Source: an uncultured Algibacter sp. (lineage in GTDB: Bacteria; Bacteroidota; Bacteroidia; Flavobacteriales; Flavobacteriaceae). Taken from it: DNA of 42,799 bases. Under the pieces are notes generated by a model. It ran no database searches. It saw only the letters and a program-made list of their open reading frames with translations, and had not been told where the DNA came from. The position numbers and the translations under genes are program-made. The stretch covers positions 1 to 42,799 of the forward strand of contig NZ_CANMAU010000008.1 of the NCBI RefSeq assembly GCF_947495925.1, written 5' to 3'. This document shows positions 32,151-40,833 of the stretch, piece by piece; position 1 is the first letter of the stretch; each line of letters starts with the position of its first letter.

Positions 32151-34025
32151 TCAGAGATCATTTTTAGTCATTAAACCTATCAACTTGCCCTTTTTTATTA
32201 CAGGAAGACTACCTATACCATGCTTATTCATTAGCTCGATGGCCGTCTTAAGCGAAGCATATTGATCTATCGTAATAATCTTAGTATTCATTAATTTAGA
32301 AACACTATTATGCTTGTTTTCAGAGTGACCTAAATACACTTCAACATCAGTCCAACTTATTAAGCCTATTAATTCTCTATCATTGTTTATTACTGGCATA
32401 TGATGAATGTTTTTCCACTTCATCATATTTAAAACCAAGTCTACACTATCTTTTTTTCCAACCGAAAAAATATCTGTACTCATAACGTGTTTGACCATTT
32501 TTTTGGGTGTAAAAAACCTTTGATCTGAATGATGGACCGTGCCCCAAGAGGATACAGGATATCCTTTTTCTTGTTTTGAATACATAGTCGCAGTTAGTAT
32601 TTGCATCGCATCAAAACGTTTATGTGTTTTAAGTAAGCTTCTATAGTTTCTTATCAACCACTCCGATCCGTTATGCCCTCGTACCCTATTAAGTATGATT
32701 TTTAAGTAGTATTCGGCATCTTTGGGTGCTACCCCATTTCTATATAATCCTTTATATGCCATTGGTAACAATTCATCTATAATAAGTTGATGACTCGACA
32801 TATATTTACCATTCCAATAAAACTGTGTTGCCATACCATAACGGGCTGCATTAAAAAAGTTGTTTTTTACATCTTTGAAATCCCATTGCTCATGAATATT
32901 TTCATATTTTTTGGGCTTACCAAGCATCACACCTACCCAAAACATCATATTAGCAATTTCATCATCAGTGGTAGGGCCTGAAGGAATATATCTGTTTTCA
33001 ATCCTTAAACTCGCCTTATTATTTAAAACACCATAACATACCCGATTCCATGGATATACTGTACCATTATGTAACTGTAGGGCTCGTAACCTAGGTGTTT
33101 CATTATTTTCAATCATTTTTATACTATCACGTGTGAAATTTGTAGTTAAAAAACTCCTGAACCTAGTAATATTATCTTTAAAAATATCGGTTATCGTTCC
33201 TGTTTGCCAATTACTACCAAAACTCACTCTGGATTGCTTTTCGTTTAACAAGTATGAATTTGCTCTGGTATCGACGCTTTGCGTAAACAAGGCTATTCTT
33301 GTTTCACTCCATAATTCTTTTCCAAATAACAATGGCGAATTAGTACAAACACCCAATACAGGACCTGCAATGGCTTGCGCCCAATTGTAATTATCTACAA
33401 AACCCTTAGGGCTTAATTGTAAATGCATCTGAAAACTGGTGTTACAGCCCTCAAGCATTACTGAATCATGTAGCAAATTAAGCTCATCAACACCTTTAAT
33501 ATGAATATCAAAACTTTTTCTTCGGCTTCGTTTTATGGCATCATTTAATACTGAATACCTATCCACCTCAGTCATGCTACTTTCATCAACATTACTAACA
33601 GATAAAGAAGGCAAAATACCTGCAAGAATAATTTTTATATTTTTTTTAACAGCGGCAGATTTTGCTTTATTCAATAACGCTTCCAGTTGCTCATGTAACT
33701 TTGAAAAACATTCACCACCCAACTCTACGGCGTCTAAATTTATTTCCAAATTATAATTACCTATTTCTGTTGTGAAATGGTCATCAGCAATATCTTCTAA
33801 AATTTCCAGCGACCTGCTTTCGGGCAAAAATTGATCATTTACCATGCAAAACTCTTGCTCTGCTCCAATACGTAAGGGGCCATCTTCAATTAAACCTCTT
33901 TCTATTAAAATATCTAACGCCTTAATATCATTTAATAAATGATATATGTAGTTGGCCTTATCTTTTTTTGTGTTGAGCAAAGCCACATTCAAATCTCCCA
34001 TACCTTTAGTTTTGTTAGGTTGCAA
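32151..34025 (-). CDS. GCS2-like carboxylate-amine ligase fused to CBS pair
   Basis: A 624-aa fusion. The first about 480 residues look like a glutamate-cysteine ligase type 2 fold: LRIGAEQEFCMVNDQFLPES, then EIGNYNLEINLDAVELGGEC, SFQMHLQLSPKGFVDNYNWA, RIENRYIPSGPTTDDEIANM. The final 125 residues are two CBS domains (VMSTDIFSVGKKDSVDLVLN, NIHHMPVINNDRELIGLISW; then NKHGIGSLPVIKKGKLIGL), which usually bind adenine nucleotides and regulate the attached enzyme. A charged joint of some 40 residues links them. The downstream gene encodes an aspartoacylase-like hydrolase in the same operon. Product unknown; glutathione synthesis is possible but no glutathione synthetase is nearby. Confidence 0.78.
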   Translation of the reverse strand: MQPNKTKGMGDLNVALLNTKKDKANYIYHLLNDIKALDILIERGLIEDGPLRIGAEQEFCMVNDQFLPESRSLEILEDIADDHFTTEIGNYNLEINLDAVELGGECFSKLHEQLEALLNKAKSAAVKKNIKIILAGILPSLSVSNVDESSMTEVDRYSVLNDAIKRSRRKSFDIHIKGVDELNLLHDSVMLEGCNTSFQMHLQLSPKGFVDNYNWAQAIAGPVLGVCTNSPLLFGKELWSETRIALFTQSVDTRANSYLLNEKQSRVSFGSNWQTGTITDIFKDNITRFRSFLTTNFTRDSIKMIENNETPRLRALQLHNGTVYPWNRVCYGVLNNKASLRIENRYIPSGPTTDDEIANMMFWVGVMLGKPKKYENIHEQWDFKDVKNNFFNAARYGMATQFYWNGKYMSSHQLIIDELLPMAYKGLYRNGVAPKDAEYYLKIILNRVRGHNGSEWLIRNYRSLLKTHKRFDAMQILTATMYSKQEKGYPVSSWGTVHHSDQRFFTPKKMVKHVMSTDIFSVGKKDSVDLVLNMMKWKNIHHMPVINNDRELIGLISWTDVEVYLGHSENKHNSVSKLMNTKIITIDQYASLKTAIELMNKHGIGSLPVIKKGKLIGLMTKNDL

Positions 34026-34111
34026 AGGTTAAAATTACTCTAAATCAGCTATTTTAAATATGATTTTTATCATGGAGTCCTATAGGCACGCACAGTCTTA
34101 ATTGTTATTGC

Positions 34112-34119
34112 TATTTTTG
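34112..34119 (+). promoter_or_regulatory. Promoter -7 element for rnpA
   Basis: TATTTTTG fits TAnnTTTG, 17 bases before the rnpA start and in the 111-bp gap between divergent genes. Confidence 0.5.
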
Positions 34120-34136
34120 TACATACAAAAGCACTT

Positions 34137-34514
34137 ATGTCTTTAACCTATTCCAAAAAAGAAAAACTTAAAAGCAAAAAACGTATTGACCAGTTGTTTG
34201 CAGAAGGACAATCTGTTTCTGTTTTTCCTTTAAGAATGGTTTATCTCCCAACTACTTTTGAAGAACCTATTGGAGCAAAAACCGGTGTTTCAGTAAGTAA
34301 GCGTAATTTTAAAACAGCTGTTGATAGAAATCGCATAAAACGCTTATTAAGAGAGTCTTATAGATTAAATAAGACTAGATATTTTAACAATTTAACAACA
34401 CAGTACACCATAATGATTTTGTACATTGGCAAAGACGTTCCAACGTACAATCAAGTAGAAAATAAAATGAACCTTTTGTTTCAAAAGTTTTCAAACAAAG
34501 TTTCCAAAGCATAA
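34137..34514 (+). CDS. rnpA: Ribonuclease P protein component
   Basis: A 125-aa basic protein that assists the RNA subunit in maturing the 5' ends of tRNAs. Recognised by KKEKLKSKKRIDQLFAEGQS near the start, the GVSVSKRNFKTAVDRNRIKR block that carries the RNR motif (RNRIKRLLRE), and a final YTIMILYIGKDVP strand. Length is normal. It is followed after 10 bases by the gene for a C-terminal processing peptidase, so the two are likely co-transcribed. It is unlinked to rpmH within this window. Confidence 0.95.
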   Translation: MSLTYSKKEKLKSKKRIDQLFAEGQSVSVFPLRMVYLPTTFEEPIGAKTGVSVSKRNFKTAVDRNRIKRLLRESYRLNKTRYFNNLTTQYTIMILYIGKDVPTYNQVENKMNLLFQKFSNKVSKA

Positions 34515-34524
34515 TACACCTTTT

Positions 34525-36159
34525 ATGAAAGCATTATTTAAAAAGAAATTCATTCTTCCTTTTTTAGCCGGTCTTGTCTTTTTATCGACAACAGCCTTCA
34601 AAAATGATTTTTTCGAAATTGCTAAGCAAATTGAAATATTCACAACATTGTTTAAAGAAATTAATATGAATTATGTTGATGAAACAAACCCTGCCGAATT
34701 AATGGATACGGCCATAAAAAGCATGTTAGCAGATCTCGACCCGTATACTAATTTTATGAATGAACAAGATGTGGAAGGTGCGAGAATTAACAATACTGGA
34801 GACTATACGGGTATTGGAGCTAAAATAAAAACGCTAAAAGATAAACTTGTTGTTATTGAACCCTATAAAGATTATCCTGCCGATAAAGCTGGCTTAAAAG
34901 CTGGCGACGAAATTACTCAGGTTGGAAATACATTGATTTCAGATTATGACTCCAATGCTGGTGATTTACTCAAGGGTGCTCCAGATTCATCTGTTGATGT
35001 TACTTTTAAACGTCAAGGAAAAACAAAAAAAGCAACAATAAAAAGAGCAGAAGTTGAAATTAAAGCGGTTCCCTATTTTTCAATGATTGATGAAAAAACC
35101 GGATATATCGTTTTAAGTCAATTTAGCAGAAAAGCCTATGCAGAAACGAACTATGCTTTAAGAGATTTAAAAGCCCAAGGAGCAGAAAAAATGATATTGG
35201 ATTTACGAGGAAACCCTGGAGGATTAGTTAATGAAGCCATAAAAATTGTAAATTTATTTGTTCCTAAAGGACAGCTAGTGGTTACTACAAAATCTAAGGT
35301 TAAAAAATATAACCGCACTTATATTACCAAAAATGAGCCTATAGATGCAGATATTCCTTTAGTTATTTTAATTGATGGCTCTAGCGCCTCGGCTAGTGAA
35401 ATTGTATCCGGAGCTCTTCAAGATTTAGATAGAGCGGTTATTGTGGGTTCTAGAAGTTTTGGAAAAGGTTTGGTACAACGACCAAAAGAGCTTACTTATG
35501 GAACACAAATAAAAATAACGATTTCAAGATATTATACACCTTCTGGTAGATGTATTCAGTCTTTAGATTATTGGAACAGAAATGAAAAAGGAGAAGCTGT
35601 AAGAGTAAAACAGGAAAATTATAACGCTTTTAAAACTAAAAATGGACGAAAAGTATTTGATGGTGGTGGTGTTTTTCCAGATGAAATTATAGGTGCACCA
35701 AAAAATTCAACCATTACTAATTCCATTATGCATAGCGATCTAATTTTTGATTATGCTACACAGTATTATTATAACCATTCTTTTACTGATATCAACACTT
35801 TAAAACTTACAGAACAGGATTTTTCAAATTTTAAAACGTTTTTAAAAACCAATAACTTTTCTTTTGAAACTGACACAGAAAAAGCATTAAAAAAGGCATT
35901 TGAAACCTCAAAAGAAGAAGAATTAAACGATAATATTTCACAGGATTATAATACGCTTTTAGCTAATTTAAACGAATCTAAGACGGTGGTTATAAATGAG
36001 AATAAAGACTTTTTATTGAAACGTTTAACAGAAGACATTGTTAAGCGTTATGTGTATAGAGAGGGATTATATGATTATTATAAAGTTCATGATTCTACTA
36101 TCAAAAAGTCGTTAGAAATTCTTGGAAACTCTTCAACATATCAAAGCTATTTGAAATAA
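34525..36159 (+). CDS. C-terminal processing peptidase (S41 family)
   Basis: A 544-aa periplasmic protease with a N-terminal signal or anchor (FILPFLAGLVFLSTTAF), a PDZ domain at about 85-170 (GIGAKIKTLKDKLVVIEPYK, GLKAGDEITQVGN), and a tail-specific protease domain. The catalytic dyad is S289 in DGSSASASE and K314 in SFGKGLVQ, 25 residues apart as usual. It ends with about 100 residues of helical C-terminus. Likely degrades or trims envelope proteins. It directly follows rnpA, an arrangement I recall from other flavobacteria. Confidence 0.92.
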   Translation: MKALFKKKFILPFLAGLVFLSTTAFKNDFFEIAKQIEIFTTLFKEINMNYVDETNPAELMDTAIKSMLADLDPYTNFMNEQDVEGARINNTGDYTGIGAKIKTLKDKLVVIEPYKDYPADKAGLKAGDEITQVGNTLISDYDSNAGDLLKGAPDSSVDVTFKRQGKTKKATIKRAEVEIKAVPYFSMIDEKTGYIVLSQFSRKAYAETNYALRDLKAQGAEKMILDLRGNPGGLVNEAIKIVNLFVPKGQLVVTTKSKVKKYNRTYITKNEPIDADIPLVILIDGSSASASEIVSGALQDLDRAVIVGSRSFGKGLVQRPKELTYGTQIKITISRYYTPSGRCIQSLDYWNRNEKGEAVRVKQENYNAFKTKNGRKVFDGGGVFPDEIIGAPKNSTITNSIMHSDLIFDYATQYYYNHSFTDINTLKLTEQDFSNFKTFLKTNNFSFETDTEKALKKAFETSKEEELNDNISQDYNTLLANLNESKTVVINENKDFLLKRLTEDIVKRYVYREGLYDYYKVHDSTIKKSLEILGNSSTYQSYLK

Positions 36160-36188
36160 AAAACTGCTTATTAAATTAGTATTTGCCT

Positions 36189-36210
36189 TTCAAAATAATA
36201 TTATTTTGAA
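36189..36210. other. Perfect 22-bp palindrome
   Basis: TTCAAAATAATATTATTTTGAA reads the same on both strands, in the 144-bp gap between the S41 peptidase and OmpA-like genes. It is AT-only except for one C/G pair, so it is either a weak terminator without a T run or an operator. Confidence 0.4.
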
Positions 36211-36303
36211 CCATATTATTTACTTCAACCCTTTACATATAGGCTTATAGCATGGTTTTTCGATTAAAAATAGTATATTTATGCCAGTACTATTACCCTA
36301 CCT

Positions 36304-37164
36304 ATGAACAAATTATTGGTGTTAATATTAATAACCTTTCAATGTGCGTTTTTGTTTTCTCAAAACCAATTGACGCATGAAGTGTATTTTGAAACCGACA
36401 AATATGAAGTTCCTAATACAGAAGAAAACCGATTACTTCTTTTTATTTCCGAGTTGTCAGATATTGAAATTGAATCCATTTCAATATTTGGATTTTGTGA
36501 TGATAGAGGAGCTGACTCTTATAACCTAAAACTATCTCAGCAACGTGCAGATGCTATAAAGGCCATATTTTCTAATAATGAAATTAGTGAAGGTTTAATA
36601 AATAATGTAGATGGTAAAGGAGAAATACTCCTTATCATTGTAGAAGAAGAAGAAGACGTTTTTAAAATAAGAGGTTTAAACCGAAAAGTTGAAATAATAG
36701 TTAAACCTAAGCTCCCCAAACCTAAGCCACAAGCTAAAACACCTCCGCCTCCAAAAGAAAAGGATGTTGTTACTTTAATTAACGAAGGATCAAAAGGTGA
36801 TAAAATAATATTTAAAAATATCTTATTTAAAACAGGTTACGCTACAGTTACGCCAGCCTCGAAACAAACCCTTACTGATATTGCAAAGGCGCTTGCAGAA
36901 CGTGAAGACATCTATTTTACCATTCAAGGTCATGTATGCTGCACACAATATACAAGAGACGCAGTTGATAGAAAAACCAAAAAACGAAACCTCTCTGAGG
37001 CTAGAGCAAAATATGTGTATGATTATTTTGCCAAAAAAGGTATTGACAAAAAACGTATGCGTCATTTAGGAATGCGCCGTAAATTTCCATTAGGTGGAGA
37101 TCCTAAATTTGATAGACGTGTTGAAATTCTTATTACCCATACTGCAGAGGACGATGCAAATTAA
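36304..37164 (+). CDS. Protein with two OmpA-like peptidoglycan-binding domains
   Basis: A 286-aa exported protein (signal ending CAFLFSQ) with two OmpA-C-like domains: about 20-130 (EVYFETDKYEVPNTEENRLL, SIFGFCDDRGADSYNLKLSQ, ADAIKAIF) and 165-280 (IIFKNILFKTGYATVTPASK, TIQGHVCCTQYTRD, RNLSEARAKYVYDYF, FDRRVEILI). A proline-rich joint (KLPKPKPQAKTPPPPK) separates them. Such domains bind peptidoglycan and link the outer membrane to the cell wall. It has no beta-barrel, so it may act as a periplasmic tether. The next gene begins at the base after its stop, which implies an operon with the secreted LRR protein. Confidence 0.83.
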   Translation: MNKLLVLILITFQCAFLFSQNQLTHEVYFETDKYEVPNTEENRLLLFISELSDIEIESISIFGFCDDRGADSYNLKLSQQRADAIKAIFSNNEISEGLINNVDGKGEILLIIVEEEEDVFKIRGLNRKVEIIVKPKLPKPKPQAKTPPPPKEKDVVTLINEGSKGDKIIFKNILFKTGYATVTPASKQTLTDIAKALAEREDIYFTIQGHVCCTQYTRDAVDRKTKKRNLSEARAKYVYDYFAKKGIDKKRMRHLGMRRKFPLGGDPKFDRRVEILITHTAEDDAN

Positions 37165-38511
37165 ATGCCTATGTTTAAAACTTGGTTGTTTTTAATTGGT
37201 ATTATTCTTATTTCTTCAAAAACGTTTTGTCAAAATACGGCTATACCTGACAGTAATTTTGAACAAGCATTAATTGATGAAGGTTTAGATACACCTCCAT
37301 TAAATGGTCAAGTTCCTACGAGTAATATAAGTGGTATCACAGATTTAGATGTAAAAGGTAAAAGTATTCAAGACCTGACTGGTATTGAAGATTTTTTAGC
37401 GTTACAAAATCTAGATTGCTCTGAAAACCAAATAACTAGTCTCACGACCTCAACACTTTCCAACCTAAGAATCTTATGGTGTTTTAACAACCGGATAACA
37501 AACCTCAATATAGAAGCTAATACTGAGTTAACAGCCTTACGTTGCGAAAATAATACGATATCAAGCTTGAACCTTCTTAATAATACCAACTTAGTCGATT
37601 TAACTTGCGAAAATAATAGTATTACAAATTTAAATGTAACCAGTAATTTAAGTCTTAGTCGATTTCAATGTGATAATAATTTACTTTCAAGTTTAGACGT
37701 TTCTTATAACTCAAACTTATCTTATTTATCCTGTTCAGGTAATCAAATACAAAATCTAAATGTTATAAATAATATAAGCTTAAAGGTTTTATTATGTTCA
37801 AATAACCAAATTAGCACGTTAAACATAAGTCAAAACTCCACATTAACAGATTTAAATTGCAGTTCTAACATTTTATGTCAATTATTGATTAATAATGGAA
37901 ATAATAACAACATGACCGATTTAGATTTTAGTAATAATGCGGATTTAAATTGTGTGGTTGTAGATGATGCCAATGGAAATCACAGTACGTGGTTACCTTC
38001 AGGGTTTTCTAATTATGTAAATTCGAATGAAGACTGTAGCACCTTTATTCCAGTGGATGTTTTAGATGATTTTATAGGTAGAACTTACATATTGCCTATT
38101 ATTAGTCATGGCCATTATTATACAGAACCTAAAGGTAATGGTACTCAATTAAACATTGGAGAAACTATTACAAACTCTCAAACTATTTATATATATAATG
38201 AAATAAATTGCTACAGTAACGAATCTAATTTTAATGTAATAATTACGGATAACGATTATTTTATTCCTAAATTTTTTACTCCAAATAATGATGGGTTTAA
38301 TGATGCTTGGGTTGTATTTGATTACGATCATAGTATAAACAACGTAAGCATATTTAATAGAAATGGAAAACTACTCAAATTTTTATCGGGCGCTTCATTA
38401 AAATGGGATGGAACTTATAATGGTGCACAAATGAATACAGATACCTATTGGTACGAAATAGTTTTAAATACAGGAGAAGTATTAAGAGGTTATTTTGCTT
38501 TAAAAAGGTAA
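37165..38511 (+). CDS. Secreted leucine-rich-repeat protein with type B T9SS domain
   Basis: A 448-aa surface protein. Signal peptide (MPMFKTWLFLIGIILISSKT, cleaved near FCQ). Residues about 60-270 hold nine or so Bacteroidota LRR units of about 21-22 residues, with phrases like LQNLDCSENQITSLTTS and LRILWCFNNRITNLNIE in which Cys or Leu alternate. The C-terminus (IPKFFTPNNDGFNDAWVVFD to GYFALKR) is the gliding-motility-type (type B) sorting domain for export by the type IX system. The ATG directly follows the stop of the OmpA-like gene. Probably binds a ligand at the surface; partner unknown. Confidence 0.87.
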   Translation: MPMFKTWLFLIGIILISSKTFCQNTAIPDSNFEQALIDEGLDTPPLNGQVPTSNISGITDLDVKGKSIQDLTGIEDFLALQNLDCSENQITSLTTSTLSNLRILWCFNNRITNLNIEANTELTALRCENNTISSLNLLNNTNLVDLTCENNSITNLNVTSNLSLSRFQCDNNLLSSLDVSYNSNLSYLSCSGNQIQNLNVINNISLKVLLCSNNQISTLNISQNSTLTDLNCSSNILCQLLINNGNNNNMTDLDFSNNADLNCVVVDDANGNHSTWLPSGFSNYVNSNEDCSTFIPVDVLDDFIGRTYILPIISHGHYYTEPKGNGTQLNIGETITNSQTIYIYNEINCYSNESNFNVIITDNDYFIPKFFTPNNDGFNDAWVVFDYDHSINNVSIFNRNGKLLKFLSGASLKWDGTYNGAQMNTDTYWYEIVLNTGEVLRGYFALKR

Positions 38512-38518
38512 TAAGGCA

Positions 38519-38962
38519 TTATTCTTTTACCATAGCTATATGTGGAATGCCATCTTCAAGATACTCCTCGCCTATGGCTTTAAAACCTACATTATTGTAA
38601 AACTGCTTTAAATAACACTGCGCCGATATTTTTATGGTGGTTTGATTATAATGGCTTTTAAGAGCTTTTATAGAGGCCTCCATAAGCTTATAACCATATT
38701 TATGCTGCCGTTCATTTTTAGCTACTACCACCCTTCCAATACTAGATTCTTTAAAATATAGTCCTGGTTTAAATACACGTGTATATCCAACTACTATATT
38801 ATTTTTAAAACCTAAAACGTGTAGTGCTTTTTGATCTTTAGCATCCATATCTTGATAAACACAATCTTGTTCTACTACAAATACTTCACTACGAAGTTTA
38901 AGAATATCATACAATTCTTGATTTGTAAGTTCTTCAAATGATTTCACTTTAACATCCAACAT
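38519..38962 (-). CDS. ElaA-type GNAT acetyltransferase
   Basis: A 147-aa N-acetyltransferase fold of the ElaA type: ELYDILKLRSEVFVVEQDCVYQD is the family start, IGRVVVAKNERQHKYGYKLM gives the acetyl-CoA loop (RxxGxG replaced by RQHKYG), and a QCYLKQFYNNVGFKAIGEEYLE segment closes the fold. The acceptor is unknown. Last gene of a minus-strand run after rpiB and the CDF exporter, with 3 bases between it and the preceding stop. Confidence 0.88.
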   Translation of the reverse strand: MLDVKVKSFEELTNQELYDILKLRSEVFVVEQDCVYQDMDAKDQKALHVLGFKNNIVVGYTRVFKPGLYFKESSIGRVVVAKNERQHKYGYKLMEASIKALKSHYNQTTIKISAQCYLKQFYNNVGFKAIGEEYLEDGIPHIAMVKE

Positions 38963-38965
38963 AAC

Positions 38966-39883
38966 TTAATCTTGAACAATAACATCTTTAGCATCATCCT
39001 TCCCATACTCCGGTTGAATATTCACATGATTAATATCGTATTTACTAAATACCAAATCTTCAATATCATGTAATACTTCATTAAACTGAGACAGGGTAAT
39101 ATCTTCATTAAAATCAATATGTGCTTCTAAATGTATTTCATCTTCATTTAACTGCCATATATGTACATGGTGCACATTTTTTATACTATCAAAAGCATTT
39201 ATCTCTTTAACAATTTTATTCACAGGAATCGCATCTGGCGTAAAAAGCATCAATACCTTAGTAGAATCTTTTAATAAATCAAAACCCATCCAAATTAAGT
39301 ATATAGCAATAGCAAAAGTAAGTATACTATCTACCCAAAAGAGTTGATAATACTTCATTAATAATCCACCCAACAAAACGGCTACACTTGCCATCATATC
39401 GGTAAATAAGTGCAAGTAGGCACTTTTCATATTCATATTTGCTTCAGAATCCTTCTTGAGCAATAGTACACTAAACCCATTTCCTAAAATAGCAACTATC
39501 GATAACCATATCACTAAATTAGATTCAATAATCTGAGGGTTTTGAAAACGCTCTATAGCCTCTATAATTAGTAACACGGCCACCACAATTAAAGCAGATG
39601 CATTAATAAATGCAGCTAAAATTTCGGCACGTTTATAACCAAATGTTTTTTGAAAAGAAGCTCTTTTTTTTGTTAATTTATTAGCTATATAACTAATAAT
39701 AAGAGAAATAACATCACTAAAATTATGTAATGCATCACTTAATAAAGCTAAACTTCCTGAAATTAATCCACCAACTACTTGGGCTGCTGTAATAAGAATG
39801 TTTAATAAAATAGATATAACAAGATTCCGACCTTTTAAATCGGAATGATCATGAGAATGATTATGCCCATGATGATGACTCAT
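38966..39883 (-). CDS. czcD: Cation diffusion facilitator metal exporter
   Basis: A 305-aa inner-membrane Zn2+/Co2+ type exporter. The N-terminus is histidine-rich (MSHHHGHNHSHDHSDLKG), a metal-binding tail. About six membrane segments follow, with the HxxxD pair in SDALHNFSDV and a second such site in YLHLFTDMMASV. The cytoplasmic dimerisation domain has INAFDSIKNVHHVHIWQLNE and HLEAHIDF. Family CzcD/ZitB. Its ATG follows the rpiB stop directly. The symbol is by similarity; the metal is inferred. Confidence 0.88.
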   Translation of the reverse strand: MSHHHGHNHSHDHSDLKGRNLVISILLNILITAAQVVGGLISGSLALLSDALHNFSDVISLIISYIANKLTKKRASFQKTFGYKRAEILAAFINASALIVVAVLLIIEAIERFQNPQIIESNLVIWLSIVAILGNGFSVLLLKKDSEANMNMKSAYLHLFTDMMASVAVLLGGLLMKYYQLFWVDSILTFAIAIYLIWMGFDLLKDSTKVLMLFTPDAIPVNKIVKEINAFDSIKNVHHVHIWQLNEDEIHLEAHIDFNEDITLSQFNEVLHDIEDLVFSKYDINHVNIQPEYGKDDAKDVIVQD

Positions 39884-40318
39884 TTAACAAGATAATGGAA
39901 TTTTATCTATTCTACCTTGGTGCCTCCCTCCTTCAAATTCTGTATTTAAAAAAGTCTCTACCATTTGCAAAGCTTGGGGTATGGCCGTATATCGCGCCGG
40001 TATACAAAGTATATTAGCATTATTATGAAACCTAATTAATTTAACAATTTCTTTTGTCCAACATAAACCAGCACGAACTTGTTGATATTTATTAGCTGTC
40101 ATTGCTACACCATTTCCACTACCACATATTAAAATACCAAAATCTACTTTTTTGTTTTCTACATCTTGTGCAACCGGATGTACAAAATCTGGATAATCTA
40201 CACTATCACAAGTATCAGTCCCATAATTATTAACTGTAAAACCTTTTGATTCAAGAAGTTCCTTTATTGCAAATTTATAATCAGCACCGGCATGATCATT
40301 ACCTATTGAAATTGTCAT
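39884..40318 (-). CDS. rpiB: Ribose 5-phosphate isomerase B
   Basis: A 144-aa sugar isomerase of the non-oxidative pentose phosphate pathway. The start is set at 40318, giving the canonical TISIGNDHAGADYKFAIKE; an upstream ATG at 40357 would add 13 hydrophobic residues that do not belong to the family. Catalytic Cys in LICGSGNGVAMTANKYQQVR, RAGLCW and HNNANILCIPAR motifs, phosphate-binding Arg in the GRHQGRIDKI end. Length normal. First gene of the rpiB-CDF-GNAT run; stop and next ATG are adjacent. Confidence 0.94.
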   Translation of the reverse strand: MTISIGNDHAGADYKFAIKELLESKGFTVNNYGTDTCDSVDYPDFVHPVAQDVENKKVDFGILICGSGNGVAMTANKYQQVRAGLCWTKEIVKLIRFHNNANILCIPARYTAIPQALQMVETFLNTEFEGGRHQGRIDKIPLSC

Positions 40319-40357
40319 TATATTATGTATTATTAAATATAAGTACAAAGGTAGCAA

Positions 40358-40833
40358 TTATTAACATTGTGAATGGTAGTATTAATTACTTGTTAATAAC
40401 TGTTCATTAGTTTGTAAAATTATATTTAGGAGAATTCAATTTTTTTTGCAATCCGTAACATTTAGGTAACATCCAAATTAGTTAATGTAAACTTTTGGTT
40501 AAGTTATTAGTATAAAAATGTATAGTTGTTCATCATGTTAATAGTATTACTTATTAAAAAAATCTGTTCATAGTAGTTTCTAACAATTGTTAATATAAAT
40601 TTTAAATCGCTTCAAATTAAATGAGTTAAGTTTTAATAAGCTGTTCATTTCGTATCAACAACATTCAATAAAATACATTTCAAACAAAAGCTTAAAAAAG
40701 TTATACCACATATTAACACGCTATAATAACCATCATTTTATTTTTTAAATTTTAAGAGAAAAGTAATTATATAATATATAATGTGGATAACTCCTGTTTT
40801 CTTACATTAGTAGGAAATTTTTACAAGTTAATT
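40358..40833. other. 476-bp AT-rich intergenic region with repeated TGTTCAT
   Basis: A divergent gap between rpiB and the repeat protein gene, without a reading frame of note. TGTTCAT occurs four times on the plus strand (40401, 40527, 40565, 40642), several GTTAAT/GTAACA words recur, and one consensus DnaA box (TGTGGATAA, the reverse complement of TTATCCACA) stands at 40782-40790. It probably holds both promoters and some regulation. Confidence 0.5.

Noticed and set aside
40782-40790. Replication origin marked by a consensus DnaA box near rnpA
   Set aside because: Only one perfect box is seen, no dnaA gene is nearby, and rnpA lies 6 kb away among unrelated genes. Not enough for an origin call.
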